Assembly (NCBI GenBank): GCA_937928635.1 | Contig: CALFWM010000011.1 | Location: forward strand, 142,142-206,141 | Source: an uncultured Sulfitobacter sp. | GTDB lineage: Bacteria > Pseudomonadota > Alphaproteobacteria > Rhodobacterales > Rhodobacteraceae | DNA: 64,000 nucleotides | Direction of reading: 5' to 3' | Part shown: positions 36,663 through 49,660 of the stretch, one piece after another | How the letters are laid out: each line of letters begins with the position of its first letter | Position numbering within the stretch: the stretch's first letter is position 1 | Made by a program: the position numbers and the translations under genes | The notes under the pieces: generated by a model | The model's database searches: none | What the model was told of the DNA's origin: nothing | Seen by the model: the letters and a program-made list of their open reading frames with translations, nothing else

Positions 36663-37601
36663 ATGGATCAGCCAACATGGGGCATTGTCTCCACCATCAA
36701 AGCACCCGCTGCCGATATCTTGCGCTTTGCCGCCTTTCATCTGCGCGCCGGGGCGCATCGCATTTACGTCTACCTTGATGATGAAAATCCAACGGCCCAG
36801 ACAGCCCTCAAGGCGCATCCAAAATGCCGGGTCATTCGCTGTGACGCTGCTTATTGGCAAAAGCATGGCAATCGACCCAAAAAGCATCAGGTGCGTCAAA
36901 GTGTGAACGCCACCCATGCCTACCAGCGCCGCGCCGAAGTGGATTGGCTGATCCATATGGATGTCGACGAATTTCTGGTATCGGACCAACCCATAGCGAC
37001 CATCCTTTCGGGCCTGCCTGCGGACAGGTTAACCGCCCGCATTCGCCCGATGGAAGTTCTGGCCGGAGACGGCACAGCCTTTAAGGCGTTTATCCCCAAT
37101 GGCCCGGAGCGCAAAGCAATCACGCAAGCGCTGTACCCGACCTTTGGGGCCTACCTGAAAGGTGGATTTCTAAGCCACCTTGCCGGGAAATTGTTTGTCC
37201 GCAGCAGGTTAGACAGCATACGCCTGCAAATCCACAACGCATTTGAAGGCGGCATGGCTCTTCCCGACAGCGCGCAACTGCATGGCATTGACCTGGCCCA
37301 TTGCCACGCCAAAAGCTGGGATCAATGGCTGGCCGACTATCGGTATCGCCATGAAAAAGGGTCGTACCGGGCGGATCTAGCACCCAATGCCTCACCCGAA
37401 AAAGGTGGTATGACCCTGCATGCCTTGTTTGAAATGATAGAACAGCAGGATGGGGTTCACGGTCTGCGCGCCTTCTTTGATGAGGTGGTTGCTGACACAC
37501 CCGATCTGCGTGCACGGCTGGCGGAGCGTGGGTTACTCAGACAAATTGATCTGGACTTCGCACAGGCGTTGGCAACACATTTCCCCAACGTAACCCTTTG
37601 A
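36663..37601 (+). CDS. Divergent glycosyltransferase family 2-like protein
   Basis: The 312-residue protein has HMDVDEFLVSDQ near residue 100 and a final LAHCHAKSWDQWLADYRYRH, like the Glyco_tranf_2_4 family. At the N-terminus the usual KNE of the nucleotide-sugar site reads KAPAAD (TIKAPAADILRFAAFH), so this site is altered. It is related to but clearly distinct from the three copies near the start of the window. It is preceded by an A+T-rich leader and has no neighbouring glycan genes. Confidence 0.7.
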   Translation: MDQPTWGIVSTIKAPAADILRFAAFHLRAGAHRIYVYLDDENPTAQTALKAHPKCRVIRCDAAYWQKHGNRPKKHQVRQSVNATHAYQRRAEVDWLIHMDVDEFLVSDQPIATILSGLPADRLTARIRPMEVLAGDGTAFKAFIPNGPERKAITQALYPTFGAYLKGGFLSHLAGKLFVRSRLDSIRLQIHNAFEGGMALPDSAQLHGIDLAHCHAKSWDQWLADYRYRHEKGSYRADLAPNASPEKGGMTLHALFEMIEQQDGVHGLRAFFDEVVADTPDLRARLAERGLLRQIDLDFAQALATHFPNVTL

Positions 37602-37739
37602 GCACACAACTATTTGACGGCGCGGTGCCAAGTTGTTATGCGCATGCCTACATGTTGCGGTACGGTGCCGCCGCGGGCCATACGGGCCGACATGATTGCT
37701 GCCGCGGGCCAAATCAGTGTCCGCTTATACCGGACATAT

Positions 37740-39242
<1,503 letters not shown>

Positions 39243-39303
39243 GCGCCTTAATGGCGTCAATTTTACAACCTAGAAGATTTCCATTCAAACGGGAGCCTTC
39301 GAG

Positions 39304-40020
39304 ATGCCTTCTGCCCAAACGCATATCGAAACGGTCTCGACGACGGCGCGGGTGGTAGCGCAACATCCCGGCATGCGCCTGACAGCAACCGGGCTTGCAG
39401 CCCCTCATAGGTGGATCACACTACTCATCCTTGGGTGTTGCTTACCAAGTTTGGCGGCTATGTTCGCCTTGCCAGCAACAATGATTAACCCAGAAGGCTT
39501 AGGGCAATGGGTCAACGTGGTACGCGCACTTGGCGTTTGCATAGCGGGGCTCGTTTTTTGGCTTTCCCTGTCTTTGCTGCGCGCATGGGCCAATCCTGAT
39601 TGCAAAGGCCCACCATTCTTTGGATTTCTCTGCACAATTGTCATACTAACACCAATGTCCTATGGCATGACGAACGCAACTTTTCTCAGAATTTTTCCAC
39701 TTTCCAGCACCTATTTACTGCATGAACCGCTGATCATCCAAAGAGATTACATTAGTGTTAGCTATGACGGACCTTGCCGCAGAAAGTGCCTCTTTGAAAA
39801 GCTGACCGGGACTGATGGCGTAATCTATGCGCTGAACCTGGACAACTATCCAACCTTTGTTGCCCCCATTGTGCTTTACGAAAAACCTGCTGGGTTCCGA
39901 ATATTTTCGGACCCGCGTACCAGACCAAGAAACCCGGCTGCTCTTACCCTAAAGGGCGTTGGAAACTGGTTTGGGATGCGGATCGAGAAAATTACGCCTG
40001 TCAAAGAAGAACAGGCGTAA
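39304..40020 (+). CDS. Membrane protein of unknown function
   Basis: The 238-residue product is not recognised. Three hydrophobic spans lie at about residues 36-57, 70-92 and 104-122 (WITLLILGCCLPSLAAMF, ALGVCIAGLVFWLSLSLL, GFLCTIVILTPMSYGM). The C-terminal 110 residues are polar with a CRRKC pair and may face the periplasm. G+C content is lower than in neighbours and it stands alone, convergent with rnj, so it may be an acquired gene. The terminator hairpin overlaps its final codons. Confidence 0.6.
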   Translation: MPSAQTHIETVSTTARVVAQHPGMRLTATGLAAPHRWITLLILGCCLPSLAAMFALPATMINPEGLGQWVNVVRALGVCIAGLVFWLSLSLLRAWANPDCKGPPFFGFLCTIVILTPMSYGMTNATFLRIFPLSSTYLLHEPLIIQRDYISVSYDGPCRRKCLFEKLTGTDGVIYALNLDNYPTFVAPIVLYEKPAGFRIFSDPRTRPRNPAALTLKGVGNWFGMRIEKITPVKEEQA

Positions 40021-40021
40021 T
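39991..40021. terminator. Strong bidirectional terminator of the nuo-birA-coaX-rnj direction
   Basis: An 11-bp perfect inverted repeat (ATTACGCCTGT and its complement) flanks a 9-nt loop between two convergent genes. On the minus strand it is followed by a T-run (TTTTC), a good intrinsic terminator for rnj and the long operon before it. Confidence 0.75.
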
Positions 40022-40029
40022 ATCTTCTT

Positions 40030-41700
40030 CTAGCTCAACCGGCTAACCACAACCGTCACCTCAGGCTTCTTGCCAATCTCATCATTGGCAGACTGCCGCG
40101 CGACCTTTTTCAACCCATCATGCAGCTTGTCATCATCGCGCAAGGTTTTCGCCCCGGCCCGGCCCAGCCATTGAGACAGGTCCTCTTCCAACACATCCGT
40201 AAGCGGCGCGTCTGAAATGCCCGTATCCGGCAGGCCCATCATATCCACCCACGGATCGCCCAAGGGCTCATCATCCGCATCCATGATCACCGTCACCGTT
40301 ACATGCCCGTTCAGTGCCATGCGGATACGGTCGCGCACCACGCCATCGAGCGCGCCGATCTGCACGGAGCCGTCGATATAGGTGCGCCCGGTTTCGATGT
40401 ATTCCGTGACCTTCGGCTTGTTGCCGGACAGATCAATCATCATCCCGTTTACCGCCAGCACGCCCTGCATGCCTTTTTCATCCGCAATCCGCGCATGTTC
40501 GCGCAGATGGCGGTGTTCGCCGTGCATCGGGATCAGGATCTGGGGCTTCACCAGATCATGCAGTTCTTCCAGATCAGGCCGGTTGGCGTGACCAGACACG
40601 TGGTAATGCCCGCCGGAGTTTTCATCAACCACATCCACACCAATCTCGGAAAACTGGTTCACGATACGGATCACGCCACGTTCATTGCCGGGGATGGTTT
40701 TGGAGGAAAACAGGAACATGTCCCCTTCCTTCATCTCAATCCCCTGATACTTGCCCCGCGCCAGTTGCGCGGAGGCCGCACGGCGTTCACCCTGCGAACC
40801 TGTCACCAGCAGCATCAGGTTTTCACGCGGTATGTTGCGCGCATCCTCTGCGCGAATCGTGTTCGGGAAATCCTTCAGCACGCCGGTTTCCTGTGCCGCC
40901 TCCACCATGCGGTTCATGGAGCGGCCCAAAAGCACAATCGAGCGCCCTGCCCGGTCGCCCGCCGCCGCCAGCGTTTTCACGCGGGCCACGTTGGAGGCAA
41001 AGGTGGTCGCAACCACCATGCCATCGTGCGACGCCACCAGCTTTTCAATCTCCGGCCCGACGGAGGCCTCGGAACGGCCCGCATGGCGGCTGAACACGTT
41101 GGTGCTGTCACACACCAGTGCTTTGATCCCCTCTTTGGCAATCTCAGCGAACATGTCATCATCAAACGGCTCACCCACGCCCGGCGTGCGGTCAATCTTG
41201 AAATCGCCTGAGTGCAGCACCCGGCCATCCGGTGTGTCGATCACCAAGGCAGAACTCTCAGGAATGGAATGCGAAATCGGCGCAAAGGATACCGTGAAGG
41301 GCCCCGCGGTCACGGTTTCGGGATAGGGAGAGACCACATGCACCGCGTCCTCGGGGTGGCCGTGTTCATCCATCTTGCGCCGCGCGATGTTCGCCGTAAA
41401 GGCGCGCGCATAGATCGGCGCTTGCAGGTGGTCATAGGTATGGGCCACGCCGCCGATGTGATCCTCATGGGCGTGGGTAATAAACACCGCCTCAATCTGA
41501 TCACGCCGCTCGCGCAGCCATGCGATGTCGGCAATGATCAGATCCACACCGGGAGAGCTGTCCATATCCGGGAAGGCCACGCCCAGATCAACGACAATCA
41601 GCCGCTCTTTGCCCGGTTTTCCGTAGCCATATACATAGGCATTCATGCCAATTTCACCCGCCCCGCCGAGAGGAAGGTAGATTAATCTTTCACTGCTCAT
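40030..41700 (-). CDS. rnj: Ribonuclease J (metallo-beta-lactamase fold)
   Basis: This 556-residue nuclease has the metal site HAHEDHIGG at residues 76-84, HSIPESSAL and HSGDFKIDRTP, the beta-CASP region (GRSMNRMVEAAQ, TGSQGERRAA) and the HVSGHANRPDL segment. RNase J combines endo- and 5'-exonuclease activity in RNA maturation and decay. It is the last gene in the minus-strand run, 2 bp after coaX, and a strong terminator follows. Placement after birA and coaX is common in Rhodobacterales as far as I recall. Confidence 0.92.
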   Translation of the reverse strand: MSSERLIYLPLGGAGEIGMNAYVYGYGKPGKERLIVVDLGVAFPDMDSSPGVDLIIADIAWLRERRDQIEAVFITHAHEDHIGGVAHTYDHLQAPIYARAFTANIARRKMDEHGHPEDAVHVVSPYPETVTAGPFTVSFAPISHSIPESSALVIDTPDGRVLHSGDFKIDRTPGVGEPFDDDMFAEIAKEGIKALVCDSTNVFSRHAGRSEASVGPEIEKLVASHDGMVVATTFASNVARVKTLAAAGDRAGRSIVLLGRSMNRMVEAAQETGVLKDFPNTIRAEDARNIPRENLMLLVTGSQGERRAASAQLARGKYQGIEMKEGDMFLFSSKTIPGNERGVIRIVNQFSEIGVDVVDENSGGHYHVSGHANRPDLEELHDLVKPQILIPMHGEHRHLREHARIADEKGMQGVLAVNGMMIDLSGNKPKVTEYIETGRTYIDGSVQIGALDGVVRDRIRMALNGHVTVTVIMDADDEPLGDPWVDMMGLPDTGISDAPLTDVLEEDLSQWLGRAGAKTLRDDDKLHDGLKKVARQSANDEIGKKPEVTVVVSRLS

Positions 41701-41702
41701 TC

Positions 41703-42476
41703 TTAAGCATTTTCCTTGTTATATCTGTGGATGACGGTCAGCCCGTGCATCGTGAGGTCATCTTCGATGACGTCGAATAAGTCTTCGGTCTGCGCAAACA
41801 GCGGGGCCAGCCCGCCTGTCGCAATAATTTTCATTTTCTGGTCACGTTCGGCTTTGATGCGGGCGCAGATTTCTTTCACAAGGCCCACATAGCCCCAGAA
41901 CACCCCTGACTGCATGCAGGCAACGGTGTTGGTGCCTACTACACGTTGCGGCTTGGTGATGTCCACATGTGGCAGGGCGGCTGCGGCCATATGCAGCGCT
42001 TCGAGTGATAGATTTACACCGGGTGCGATCACGCCGCCCACATACGCGCCATCGTGGCCCGCCACATCAAAGGTGGTCGCGGTGCCAAAATCGACCACAA
42101 TCAGGTTGCCGCCATGCCGGTCATAGGCACCCGCTGCGTTCACCAACCGGTCTGGCCCCACAATTGTGCCCTCATCCACACGCGGCGGCGTTGGCAACAG
42201 GCAATCCGGTTTGCCCACCACAATCGGGCGACAGCCAAAATACTGATCCGAAAACACCCGCAGGTTAAACACAACGCGGGGTACGGTGGAGGAAATGATC
42301 ACATCGGTGATCTTTTGTTCGATCTTGTGATGGTCCAGCAGGGTTGAGAACCACGTAAAATACGCATCCGACGTGCGCGCATGATGGGTCGACGTGCGCA
42401 TGGAGATCAGCTGCACGCCGTCTTCATAAATGGAAAAAACGGTGTTTGTATTGCCGCAGTCAATCGCCAGAAGCAT
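41703..42476 (-). CDS. coaX: Type III pantothenate kinase
   Basis: The 257-residue enzyme phosphorylates pantothenate, the first step of CoA synthesis. MLLAIDCGNTNTVFSIYE is the phosphate-binding P-loop of the ASKHA fold, GPDRLVNAAGAYDR the catalytic aspartate region, and VVDFGTATTFDV the second phosphate motif. It lies 15 bp after birA and 2 bp before rnj. Confidence 0.94.
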   Translation of the reverse strand: MLLAIDCGNTNTVFSIYEDGVQLISMRTSTHHARTSDAYFTWFSTLLDHHKIEQKITDVIISSTVPRVVFNLRVFSDQYFGCRPIVVGKPDCLLPTPPRVDEGTIVGPDRLVNAAGAYDRHGGNLIVVDFGTATTFDVAGHDGAYVGGVIAPGVNLSLEALHMAAAALPHVDITKPQRVVGTNTVACMQSGVFWGYVGLVKEICARIKAERDQKMKIIATGGLAPLFAQTEDLFDVIEDDLTMHGLTVIHRYNKENA

Positions 42477-42491
42477 GGCGCAGCCCTCCTA

Positions 42492-43256
42492 TCAGAAAAA
42501 GACGTCTGCCGCGGTGATTGCCACAGGGCCCTTGGGGGTGGTCAGGATCAGGTTACCGGTTTCATCCAGATCCTCAAAGGTGCCGGTGATTTCTTCTTTC
42601 ATGGTACGGGCTGTGACCGTGCCGCCCAGGTTGGCCGCATGGCGCAGCCACAGGCGGCGAAACGGATCAAACCCTGCCGTTTCAAACAGCTTGCGATCAC
42701 TGGCAAAGGTGATTGCCAGAATATCCAACAGCTCTTCGATGTCAGGGGCCTTGCCCAGTTGCGCAAGAACGGAGGACGGCGGCGTGGCACGCGGCTCCAC
42801 ATCCGCAAGGTCGGGGGCATGGCACAGGTTCACCCCGATGCCGATCACCAGCCAGTCGACCTTGGTTTGGGTGCCGGAGGTTTCCAGCAGGATGCCCGCA
42901 ATCTTGGTCCCGTTCAGCAGCACGTCGTTGGGCCACTTCAGCGCGTAGCCTTCGGACGGCGCGACAACCTTGAGCGTCTGATAGAGCGACAGAGCGACAA
43001 CAAATGAGTTCAGCGCAACATCCTGCAAGGGTTCAGGCGGGAACATGACATGGCTGGCAGAGAAATTGCCAACCGGGTCTGCCCAGGGGCGCCCACGTCT
43101 GCCACGCCCTCTGGTTTGTTGGCGTGCCAATATCCAGGCCGGGCCTTGCAGGCTGTTGGCACGTCGCGCCGCCTCAGCGTTGGTGCTGTCCACAGAATCC
43201 AGAACAATACGGTTGACCCCAATCGGCCAGCCATCATCCCCCAGATCAGTTGACAA
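42492..43256 (-). CDS. birA: Biotin-[acetyl-CoA-carboxylase] ligase (no DNA-binding domain)
   Basis: The product of about 254 residues attaches biotin to carrier proteins. [18 protein letters not shown] is the biotinyl-AMP loop and [19 protein letters not shown] the active site with its lysine. The N-terminal HTH domain of E. coli BirA is absent, so it is a pure ligase. The start is uncertain: TTG at 43256, which overlaps the end of nuoN by 11 bp, fits the family best. A longer frame begins at 43316. Confidence 0.88.
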   Translation of the reverse strand: MSTDLGDDGWPIGVNRIVLDSVDSTNAEAARRANSLQGPAWILARQQTRGRGRRGRPWADPVGNFSASHVMFPPEPLQDVALNSFVVALSLYQTLKVVAPSEGYALKWPNDVLLNGTKIAGILLETSGTQTKVDWLVIGIGVNLCHAPDLADVEPRATPPSSVLAQLGKAPDIEELLDILAITFASDRKLFETAGFDPFRRLWLRHAANLGGTVTARTMKEEITGTFEDLDETGNLILTTPKGPVAITAADVFF

Positions 43257-44688
43257 GTGTCGCCGCCGCAGAGGCCGCCGCGCCTTCGACGCCAAACATA
43301 TTGGCGATGCCCACAATCATAATCACCGCAGAGGCCATCAGGAACCCCGCCAGCAAGGGTGAGCCGCCACTGTCCAGCGCATCGGATTTATCCTCACCAA
43401 AGTACATGTAAAAGACAATCCGCAGGTAATAATAGGCCCCGATCACGGAGGCGATGACGCCCGCGACTGCCAGCCAAACCAGATCCGCTTGATACGCCGC
43501 GCGCAGCACGTAGAGCTTACCAAAGAACCCCAGCATGGGTGGCACACCAGCCAGGGAGAACATCAACACCAGCAATGCCAAAGCACGACCCGGGTTCTGT
43601 TTGGAATACATGTTAAGGCTGGAAATATCTGTGACCGGGGCACCGTCCTTTTGCATCAGCATGATGAAAGCAAAGACGCCCACGTTCATGGTCACATAGA
43701 TCGCCATATAGACCAGCATCGCCTGCACGCCCAACACTGTACCTGCGGCAAGACCCATCAGCGCGTAGCCCATGTGGGCGATAGAACTGAACGCCATCAG
43801 GCGTTTGATATTGGTCTGCCCAATCGCCGCGACCGCTCCAAGGAACATGGAGGCCACAGACAAGAGCGCCACGATCTGGCTCCAGTCGCTGACCGCATTG
43901 CCGAATGCGTCGTGCAGCACGCGGGCAAACAGCCCCATCGCCGCAACCTTGGGCGCGGTGGCAAAGAAGGCCGTGATCGGTGTAGGTGCACCCTCGTAAA
44001 CGTCCGGTGTCCACATGTGGAACGGTACGGCCGACACTTTGAACGCCATGCCCGAGATCAGGAACACAAGACCAAAGAGCAGCCCGATGGAGGTTTCTCC
44101 CGCCTGCGCGACTTCGATGATGCCAGAGAACAACGTGGTGCCTGCGTAGCCGTAGACCAGTGACGCGCCATAAAGCAGCAGACCGGAGGACAACGCCCCG
44201 AGCACAAAATACTTCAGGCCGGCCTCCGTCGATTTGATGCTGTCACGGCGCAGGGCGGCAACAACATAAAGCACAAGGGATTGCAGCTCCAACCCCATAT
44301 ATAGCGCCATCAGGTCGCCCGCAGAGACCATCATCATCATACCAACCGCGGCAAGCGCGACCAGCATTGGATATTCAAACCGCAGAATCCCACGATCGCG
44401 CATGTAGCCTTCTGACATGACCAGCACGGCAGCGGCACTCAGCAAAATGGTGATCTTGGCAAAACGCGCAAAGCCATCATCGTTGAACATGCCGTTAAAG
44501 GCGGTTTGCGTACCCTCCCCGGTCAGGCCAATCCATGCCGCAAGCACCACAAACAGCGCCGCAGTCAGCCAGACCAATGCGCCCGCCATTTTATCCTTGC
44601 TGCTATAGACAGCCGCCAAAAGCCCCAGCATCGCAAAGGCCGACAGCACGATTTCAGGCAGGATGATGTTCAGATCAGCGGAAATCAT
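43246..44688 (-). CDS. nuoN: NADH-quinone oxidoreductase subunit N
   Basis: This 480-residue antiporter-like membrane subunit of complex I has about 14 spans. Characteristic segments are [19 protein letters not shown] and [15 protein letters not shown], with key lysines and a glutamate of the proton path (LELQSL). It starts 11 bp after nuoM and overlaps the birA start. It is the final nuo subunit in the run. Confidence 0.95.
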   Translation of the reverse strand: MISADLNIILPEIVLSAFAMLGLLAAVYSSKDKMAGALVWLTAALFVVLAAWIGLTGEGTQTAFNGMFNDDGFARFAKITILLSAAAVLVMSEGYMRDRGILRFEYPMLVALAAVGMMMMVSAGDLMALYMGLELQSLVLYVVAALRRDSIKSTEAGLKYFVLGALSSGLLLYGASLVYGYAGTTLFSGIIEVAQAGETSIGLLFGLVFLISGMAFKVSAVPFHMWTPDVYEGAPTPITAFFATAPKVAAMGLFARVLHDAFGNAVSDWSQIVALLSVASMFLGAVAAIGQTNIKRLMAFSSIAHMGYALMGLAAGTVLGVQAMLVYMAIYVTMNVGVFAFIMLMQKDGAPVTDISSLNMYSKQNPGRALALLVLMFSLAGVPPMLGFFGKLYVLRAAYQADLVWLAVAGVIASVIGAYYYLRIVFYMYFGEDKSDALDSGGSPLLAGFLMASAVIMIVGIANMFGVEGAAASAAATLVN

Positions 44689-44699
44689 CTGGGCGGTCC

Positions 44700-46271
44700 T
44701 TATTCAGAAACCGCAGCGGTCTCAAGCGCGCCCATGGCGGCCTCTTTCGCTGCGTCATAGTTTTCAACCAGGGCGGTCACGGAGGGGCCGATCAAATCGA
44801 GGATCAGCGCCGGGTACACACCAAGCAGGATTGTCATCACCACAAGTGGCGCAAAAATCCACTTTTCCCGTGGGTTCATATCTGTGATCGACTTTAGGCT
44901 TTCCTTGATCAGATCGCCCATCACCACCCGGCGATAGAGCCACAGTGCGTAAGCGGCAGAGAAGATCACACCCGTTGTGGCCACAGCCGCCACCCAGGTG
45001 TTGACCTGAAAGACCGCCATCAGCGTCAGGAATTCACCCACAAATCCAGAGGTGCCGGGCAAGCCGACGTTGGCCATGGTGAAGAGCATAAAGATCAGCG
45101 CGTAGGCCGGCATGCGGTTCACAAGGCCACCATAGGCGTCAATCTCGCGCGTGTGCATCCGGTCATAGATCACCCCCACACAGAGGAAGAGCGCGCCGGA
45201 GATAAAGCCATGGCTCAGCATCTGGAAAATCGCGCCATCAATGCCCTGCTGGTTACCCGCAAATATACCCATGGTCACAAACCCCATGTGCGCGACCGAT
45301 GAATAGGCGATCAGCTTTTTCATGTCTTCCTGCACAAGCGCGACCAGCGAGGTGTAGACAATCGCAATTGCGGAAATCCACAGAATAAACTCGCTCATCA
45401 CCTCTGCCCCCACCGGGAACATCGGGAGTGAGAAACGCAGGAAACCGTATCCCCCCAGCTTGAGCAGGATCGCCGCCAGCACCACAGAGCCCGCCGTTGG
45501 GGCCTGCACGTGCGCGTCGGGCAACCATGTGTGCACCGGCCACATCGGCATTTTCACTGCAAAGCTGGCAAAGAACGCGAGGAACATCAGCGTTTGCGCG
45601 CCCCCCACAATTTGAATGCCCAACAGGCTGAAACTCTCCGAGCCAAAGGTGTGGTTCAAAAGCGCAACCTGCCCGTCCTGACAGGCCGCAATACAGGTAG
45701 ACCCGGCATCGGCAAACATGCCCACCATCGCCACCAGCATCAGAACAGAGCCCAGGAAGGTGTAGAGGAAGAACTTGAAACTTGCATAGATGCGGTTTGC
45801 CCCGCCCCAGATTCCAATGATCAGGAACATCGGGATCAGGCCCGCTTCAAAGAACAGGTAGAACAGGATCAAATCCAGCGCCATGAACACGCCCAGCATC
45901 AGCGTTTCAAGCAGCAGGAAGGCGATCATGTATTCCTTGACGCGGTGTTCCACGTTCCAGGATGCCGCAATCACCAGTGGCATCATGAATGTCGTCAGCA
46001 TCACAAACAGCACCGAAATACCATCAACGCCAAGACGATATTGCATGCCCAGCAGCCATTCGGCCTCCACGACGAACTGCATGCCGGTGTCGTTGGGGTC
46101 AAACTCAAACAGCACAAACAGGGAAACCACAAAAGTGACGCTTGTGGTGATCATCGCCAGCCATTTGGCATTGCGCTGTGCCGCTTCGTCATCACCCCGC
46201 AGGAACACCGCCAAAATCAGCGCCGCAAAGGCCGGCATAAAGGTAATGATGGAAAGAAGATGTGTATCCAT
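44700..46271 (-). CDS. nuoM: NADH-quinone oxidoreductase subunit M
   Basis: The 523-residue antiporter-like subunit pumps protons. [34 protein letters not shown] and [16 protein letters not shown] are diagnostic. A CIAACQDG insert near residue 196 forms a small periplasmic loop with two cysteines. The start overlaps the stop of the small membrane protein upstream (ATGA). Confidence 0.95.
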   Translation of the reverse strand: MDTHLLSIITFMPAFAALILAVFLRGDDEAAQRNAKWLAMITTSVTFVVSLFVLFEFDPNDTGMQFVVEAEWLLGMQYRLGVDGISVLFVMLTTFMMPLVIAASWNVEHRVKEYMIAFLLLETLMLGVFMALDLILFYLFFEAGLIPMFLIIGIWGGANRIYASFKFFLYTFLGSVLMLVAMVGMFADAGSTCIAACQDGQVALLNHTFGSESFSLLGIQIVGGAQTLMFLAFFASFAVKMPMWPVHTWLPDAHVQAPTAGSVVLAAILLKLGGYGFLRFSLPMFPVGAEVMSEFILWISAIAIVYTSLVALVQEDMKKLIAYSSVAHMGFVTMGIFAGNQQGIDGAIFQMLSHGFISGALFLCVGVIYDRMHTREIDAYGGLVNRMPAYALIFMLFTMANVGLPGTSGFVGEFLTLMAVFQVNTWVAAVATTGVIFSAAYALWLYRRVVMGDLIKESLKSITDMNPREKWIFAPLVVMTILLGVYPALILDLIGPSVTALVENYDAAKEAAMGALETAAVSE

Positions 46272-46519
46272 CAGAGGCTACCCCCATCCAAAAAGAAGTA
46301 AATCAGCACAAGGGCAGCGACCACACCGACCCCGACCGCAAAGGCTGCAATCGTCCAGTCAACGGCCAGCCCAATGTAGACGCCCCCGGCGGCACTGCCC
46401 GCCAGCATGCCACGCCCGATCACGCGCATCTTGCGGTTGTACATGTTAACCGCCAGCAGGACCCCCATAAAGGCCAGCACCGTGGTCATCAGGCCAATGA
46501 TCAGTGACAGATTTGGCAT
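46271..46519 (-). CDS. Small membrane protein between nuoL and nuoM
   Basis: This 82-residue protein of unknown function has two or three hydrophobic spans ([37 protein letters not shown]) joined by a basic [10 protein letters not shown] loop. Its ATG overlaps the nuoL stop (TAATG) and its stop overlaps the nuoM start (ATGA), so it is almost certainly translated with complex I. An accessory or assembly role is inferred from position only. Confidence 0.75.
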   Translation of the reverse strand: MPNLSLIIGLMTTVLAFMGVLLAVNMYNRKMRVIGRGMLAGSAAGGVYIGLAVDWTIAAFAVGVGVVAALVLIYFFLDGGSL

Positions 46520-48612
46520 TACTTTGCCCCCCCGGTCATCGTCATCCACGTGACAAGCACAGCAATGCCAATCACCATGGCAAACGCATAAGTGAAGACA
46601 TAGCCAGACTGCATTTTCCCCGCGAGCCGGGTAAAGAACGGGACGATGCCCATTGCCACCCCGTTCAATGTGCCATCAATGACGTCGCCATCCCCACGCT
46701 TCCACAGGAACCGACCAATCGCCTTGGCGGGACGCACAAAGATCACGTCGAACAGCTCATCAAAGTACCATTTGTTTAGCAGGAACTGATAGAGTGGCTG
46801 CTGGTTTGCGGCCAGACGGCCCGGCAGTGTCGGGTTCCAGATATAAAACCACATCGCCATGATAAAGCCGATCAGCATGGCGACAAACGGCGCGACCTTT
46901 ACCCATTTGGGCGCGTAATGCGCCTCATCCAGCACATGGTTGTCAGGGGCAAAGTAGAGCGCCCCTTCACCCGGCGCGCCACCAAACGCGTCGTGATGCT
47001 TTTCATCTTTTCCGTGATCGCCTGCCGTCTTGGCACCGTCTTCCGCACCATCGGCCTTGCTCTCTCCCGCTTCGGCGTGTTCGGCCAGCGGGATATCGTA
47101 AAAGGCGGCAACGTACTTGGTGTCACCAAAGAACGGTTTGAACCAGATCATCCCGGCAAAAATCGCGCCAAGCGCCAGCACACCCAAAGGCACAAGCATG
47201 GTCATCGGGCTTTCATGGGCATGTTCATGGGTATGCTTGTCGCCACGCGGCGTGCCATAGAAGGTCATGAACATCAGACGCCAGCTGTAAAAACTGGTCA
47301 TCGCAGCGGCAATCACCAGCAGCCAGAAGCCGTACATGGACCCGCCCCCCCAGGCACTTTCAATGATTGCGTCTTTGGACAGAAACCCGGCAAAACCGAT
47401 GTGCGTGAGCGGGATGCCCACACCGGTGATCGCCAGCGTACCAATCATCATCGCCCAGAAGGTATAAGGGATTTTCTTGCGCAGACCGCCGTAGTTGTTC
47501 ATGTCCTGCTCGTGGTGCATCGCATGAATGACTGAGCCCGCGCCAAGGAACAACATCGCCTTGAAGAACGCATGTGTGAACAGATGGAACATCGCGGCTG
47601 AATACATGCCCACACCGGCGGCAACGAACATATAACCAAGCTGGCTACAGGTCGAATAGGCGATCACACGTTTGATATCGGTTTGAACAAGCCCCACGGT
47701 GGCGGCAAAAAACGCGGTTGTCGCGCCCACCACGGTGACAAAGGCCATGGCCTCTGGCGCGAACTCCATCAGAGGGGACATACGACATACCAGGAAGACG
47801 CCCGCCGTGACCATCGTCGCGGCGTGGATCAGCGCGGACACGGGCGTTGGCCCTTCCATCGCGTCAGGCAACCAGGTGTGCAGGAACAATTGCGCCGATT
47901 TCCCCATCGCGCCGACAAACAACAGGAAGGCGATGACATTGGCCGCATTCCACTCGGTCCACAGGAAGGTCATGTTCTGGTTAGCCAGATCGGGTGCAGC
48001 GGCAAATACGTCATCAAACCGGATGCTGTCCGTCATCAGGAACAGGGCAAATATGCCAAGCGCAAAGCCGAAATCCCCCACCCGGTTTACCACAAAGGCC
48101 TTGATCGCGGCGGCATTGGCGCTGGGTTTTTTGTAGTAGAACCCAATCAGCAGGTAGGAGGCCACGCCGACCCCTTCCCAGCCAAAGAACATCTGCACAA
48201 GGTTGTCCGAGGTGATCAGCATCAACATCGCAAAGGTGAAAAAGCTGAGATAGGCAAAAAAACGCGGGCGATAGCTTTCGTGCTCTTTGAAATTCTCATC
48301 ATGGCCCATGTAGCCAAAGGAATAAAGGTGCACGAGGCTCGAAACCGTGGTCACCACGATCAGCATGATGGCGGTCAGCCGGTCCAGTCGGATGGACCAA
48401 TCGGTGCTAAGCGAGCCGCTCTCGATAAAGCGCAGGATCTGGATATGCTCGGTTGGCCCCTCAAAACTGAGGAAGACGACCCAAGACAATATTGCGGCGA
48501 GGAACAGCAAGCCGGTGGCAACCCACATCGCTGCGGTTTCGCCAATGATTTTCCAGCCAAAGCCGCAGATCAACGCGCCGATCAGCGGGGCAAAGAGGAT
48601 TGTGGTTTCCAT
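46519..48612 (-). CDS. nuoL: NADH-quinone oxidoreductase subunit L
   Basis: The 697-residue distal antiporter subunit has [35 protein letters not shown] and the C-terminal long lateral helix region. A cytoplasmic or loop insert around residues 520-560 is rich in Ala, Glu, Lys and His ([22 protein letters not shown]). Similar inserts occur in related NuoL proteins. The ATG overlaps the stop of the 132-residue gene upstream as TAATG. Confidence 0.95.
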   Translation of the reverse strand: METTILFAPLIGALICGFGWKIIGETAAMWVATGLLFLAAILSWVVFLSFEGPTEHIQILRFIESGSLSTDWSIRLDRLTAIMLIVVTTVSSLVHLYSFGYMGHDENFKEHESYRPRFFAYLSFFTFAMLMLITSDNLVQMFFGWEGVGVASYLLIGFYYKKPSANAAAIKAFVVNRVGDFGFALGIFALFLMTDSIRFDDVFAAAPDLANQNMTFLWTEWNAANVIAFLLFVGAMGKSAQLFLHTWLPDAMEGPTPVSALIHAATMVTAGVFLVCRMSPLMEFAPEAMAFVTVVGATTAFFAATVGLVQTDIKRVIAYSTCSQLGYMFVAAGVGMYSAAMFHLFTHAFFKAMLFLGAGSVIHAMHHEQDMNNYGGLRKKIPYTFWAMMIGTLAITGVGIPLTHIGFAGFLSKDAIIESAWGGGSMYGFWLLVIAAAMTSFYSWRLMFMTFYGTPRGDKHTHEHAHESPMTMLVPLGVLALGAIFAGMIWFKPFFGDTKYVAAFYDIPLAEHAEAGESKADGAEDGAKTAGDHGKDEKHHDAFGGAPGEGALYFAPDNHVLDEAHYAPKWVKVAPFVAMLIGFIMAMWFYIWNPTLPGRLAANQQPLYQFLLNKWYFDELFDVIFVRPAKAIGRFLWKRGDGDVIDGTLNGVAMGIVPFFTRLAGKMQSGYVFTYAFAMVIGIAVLVTWMTMTGGAK

Positions 48613-49010
48613 TAGTCTAACTTCTCGATGCAGCTGATGATTTCGGTGGAGAACTCAGTGGCCCGCACACGGTTGGAGTAAAGCCGCATGATGTTGCGAA
48701 TTTCCTTGAGCGAAATTTCCCAGGAATCTGCAGCTCGAAACGCAGTGCGAACAAAATACCGTACTTTGAGCCCGTCAGAATGGGAAACACGTTTTGCAAT
48801 AAACGCGCCCTCAAGCGCATGGTGCAAAAACATAATGTCGCGGTTTTCCCGCGAAAAATTTATCCACAGTGATGCTTCTGTTCCGAGGTCGGAAAACAGG
48901 CTAAACTGTTGCCCCCTTACAGAGCACTCAGGAACAACAGGGGTCAGCCCGACACTTGCGCTAGGCCAACTGACCGAGGCGGCCAATAATACGCTGATCA
49001 AGCTCTTCAT
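48612..49010 (-). CDS. Exported protein of unknown function between nuoK and nuoL
   Basis: A 132-residue product with a signal peptide of about 20 residues ([20 protein letters not shown]). Two cysteines (CSVRG, SCIEKLD) could form a disulfide in the periplasm. The stop overlaps the nuoL start (TAATG) and the gene starts 4 bp after nuoK, so it is in the same operon. The family is not recognised. Confidence 0.65.
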   Translation of the reverse strand: MKSLISVLLAASVSWPSASVGLTPVVPECSVRGQQFSLFSDLGTEASLWINFSRENRDIMFLHHALEGAFIAKRVSHSDGLKVRYFVRTAFRAADSWEISLKEIRNIMRLYSNRVRATEFSTEIISCIEKLD

Positions 49011-49014
49011 CGCC

Positions 49015-49320
49015 TCAGCCCTTCATCACGTTGACATCTTCAACCGCAATTGTGCCCCGATTTCGGAAGAAACAAACCAGAATGGCCAGACCAATCGCCG
49101 CCTCAGCGGCCGCAACGGTGAGCACGAAGAGCGTGTACACCTGCCCGACCAGATCGCCCAGGAAACTGGAGAACGCCACAAAGTTGATGTTCACCGCGAG
49201 CAGCATCAGCTCGATGCTCATCAACAGGATGATCACGTTTTTGCGGTTCAGGAATAGCCCGAAGATGCCAATGACAAACAGCGTCGCCGCCACTGTCAGG
49301 TAATGTTCAAGTCCGATCAT
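49015..49320 (-). CDS. nuoK: NADH-quinone oxidoreductase subunit K
   Basis: The 101-residue, three-span membrane subunit has [18 protein letters not shown], with the conserved glutamate of the proton channel, and [17 protein letters not shown] with the second glutamate. Length is standard. A gap of about 340 bp separates it from the gene upstream, unlike most junctions in this operon. Confidence 0.95.
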   Translation of the reverse strand: MIGLEHYLTVAATLFVIGIFGLFLNRKNVIILLMSIELMLLAVNINFVAFSSFLGDLVGQVYTLFVLTVAAAEAAIGLAILVCFFRNRGTIAVEDVNVMKG

Positions 49321-49660
49321 CTCGTCCCTCAGTTCTTTGCCCTGGCTCTCGGGCTTTTAGTCTCACGTTCCCCCGACTTCCACAGGGATTTCGATCATCA
49401 GTCGACAAAAGAATTAACTCCTGAAGTTGGATCAAGATTCACAGCAGCACAAAAGTTGTCACTGCGATCCTTAACTCCGCCCGATACGCGAGTATCAGCG
49501 CAGACACTTCCTCTCCATCGAACCACAAAGGCAGTGAATTCAATCCTCATAGCCAGCCACTCACGGAATACGCGCTCCACGGATATCCCTTTCGGCGCAT
49601 CGAGAGGTTTTCTTGACTGAACGTGTAAGTGAGCAGCATTGCTTGCTGGGGCGAATTGGA
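49321..49660. other. Gap in the nuo operon between nuoK and the 171-residue gene
   Basis: A 340-bp stretch within an otherwise tightly packed operon, with lower G+C than its surroundings. A minus-strand frame over 49398-49670 (90 codons) is open but has no ribosome site or recognisable pattern. I do not call it a gene. The stretch may be the remains of an inserted gene. Confidence 0.45.
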
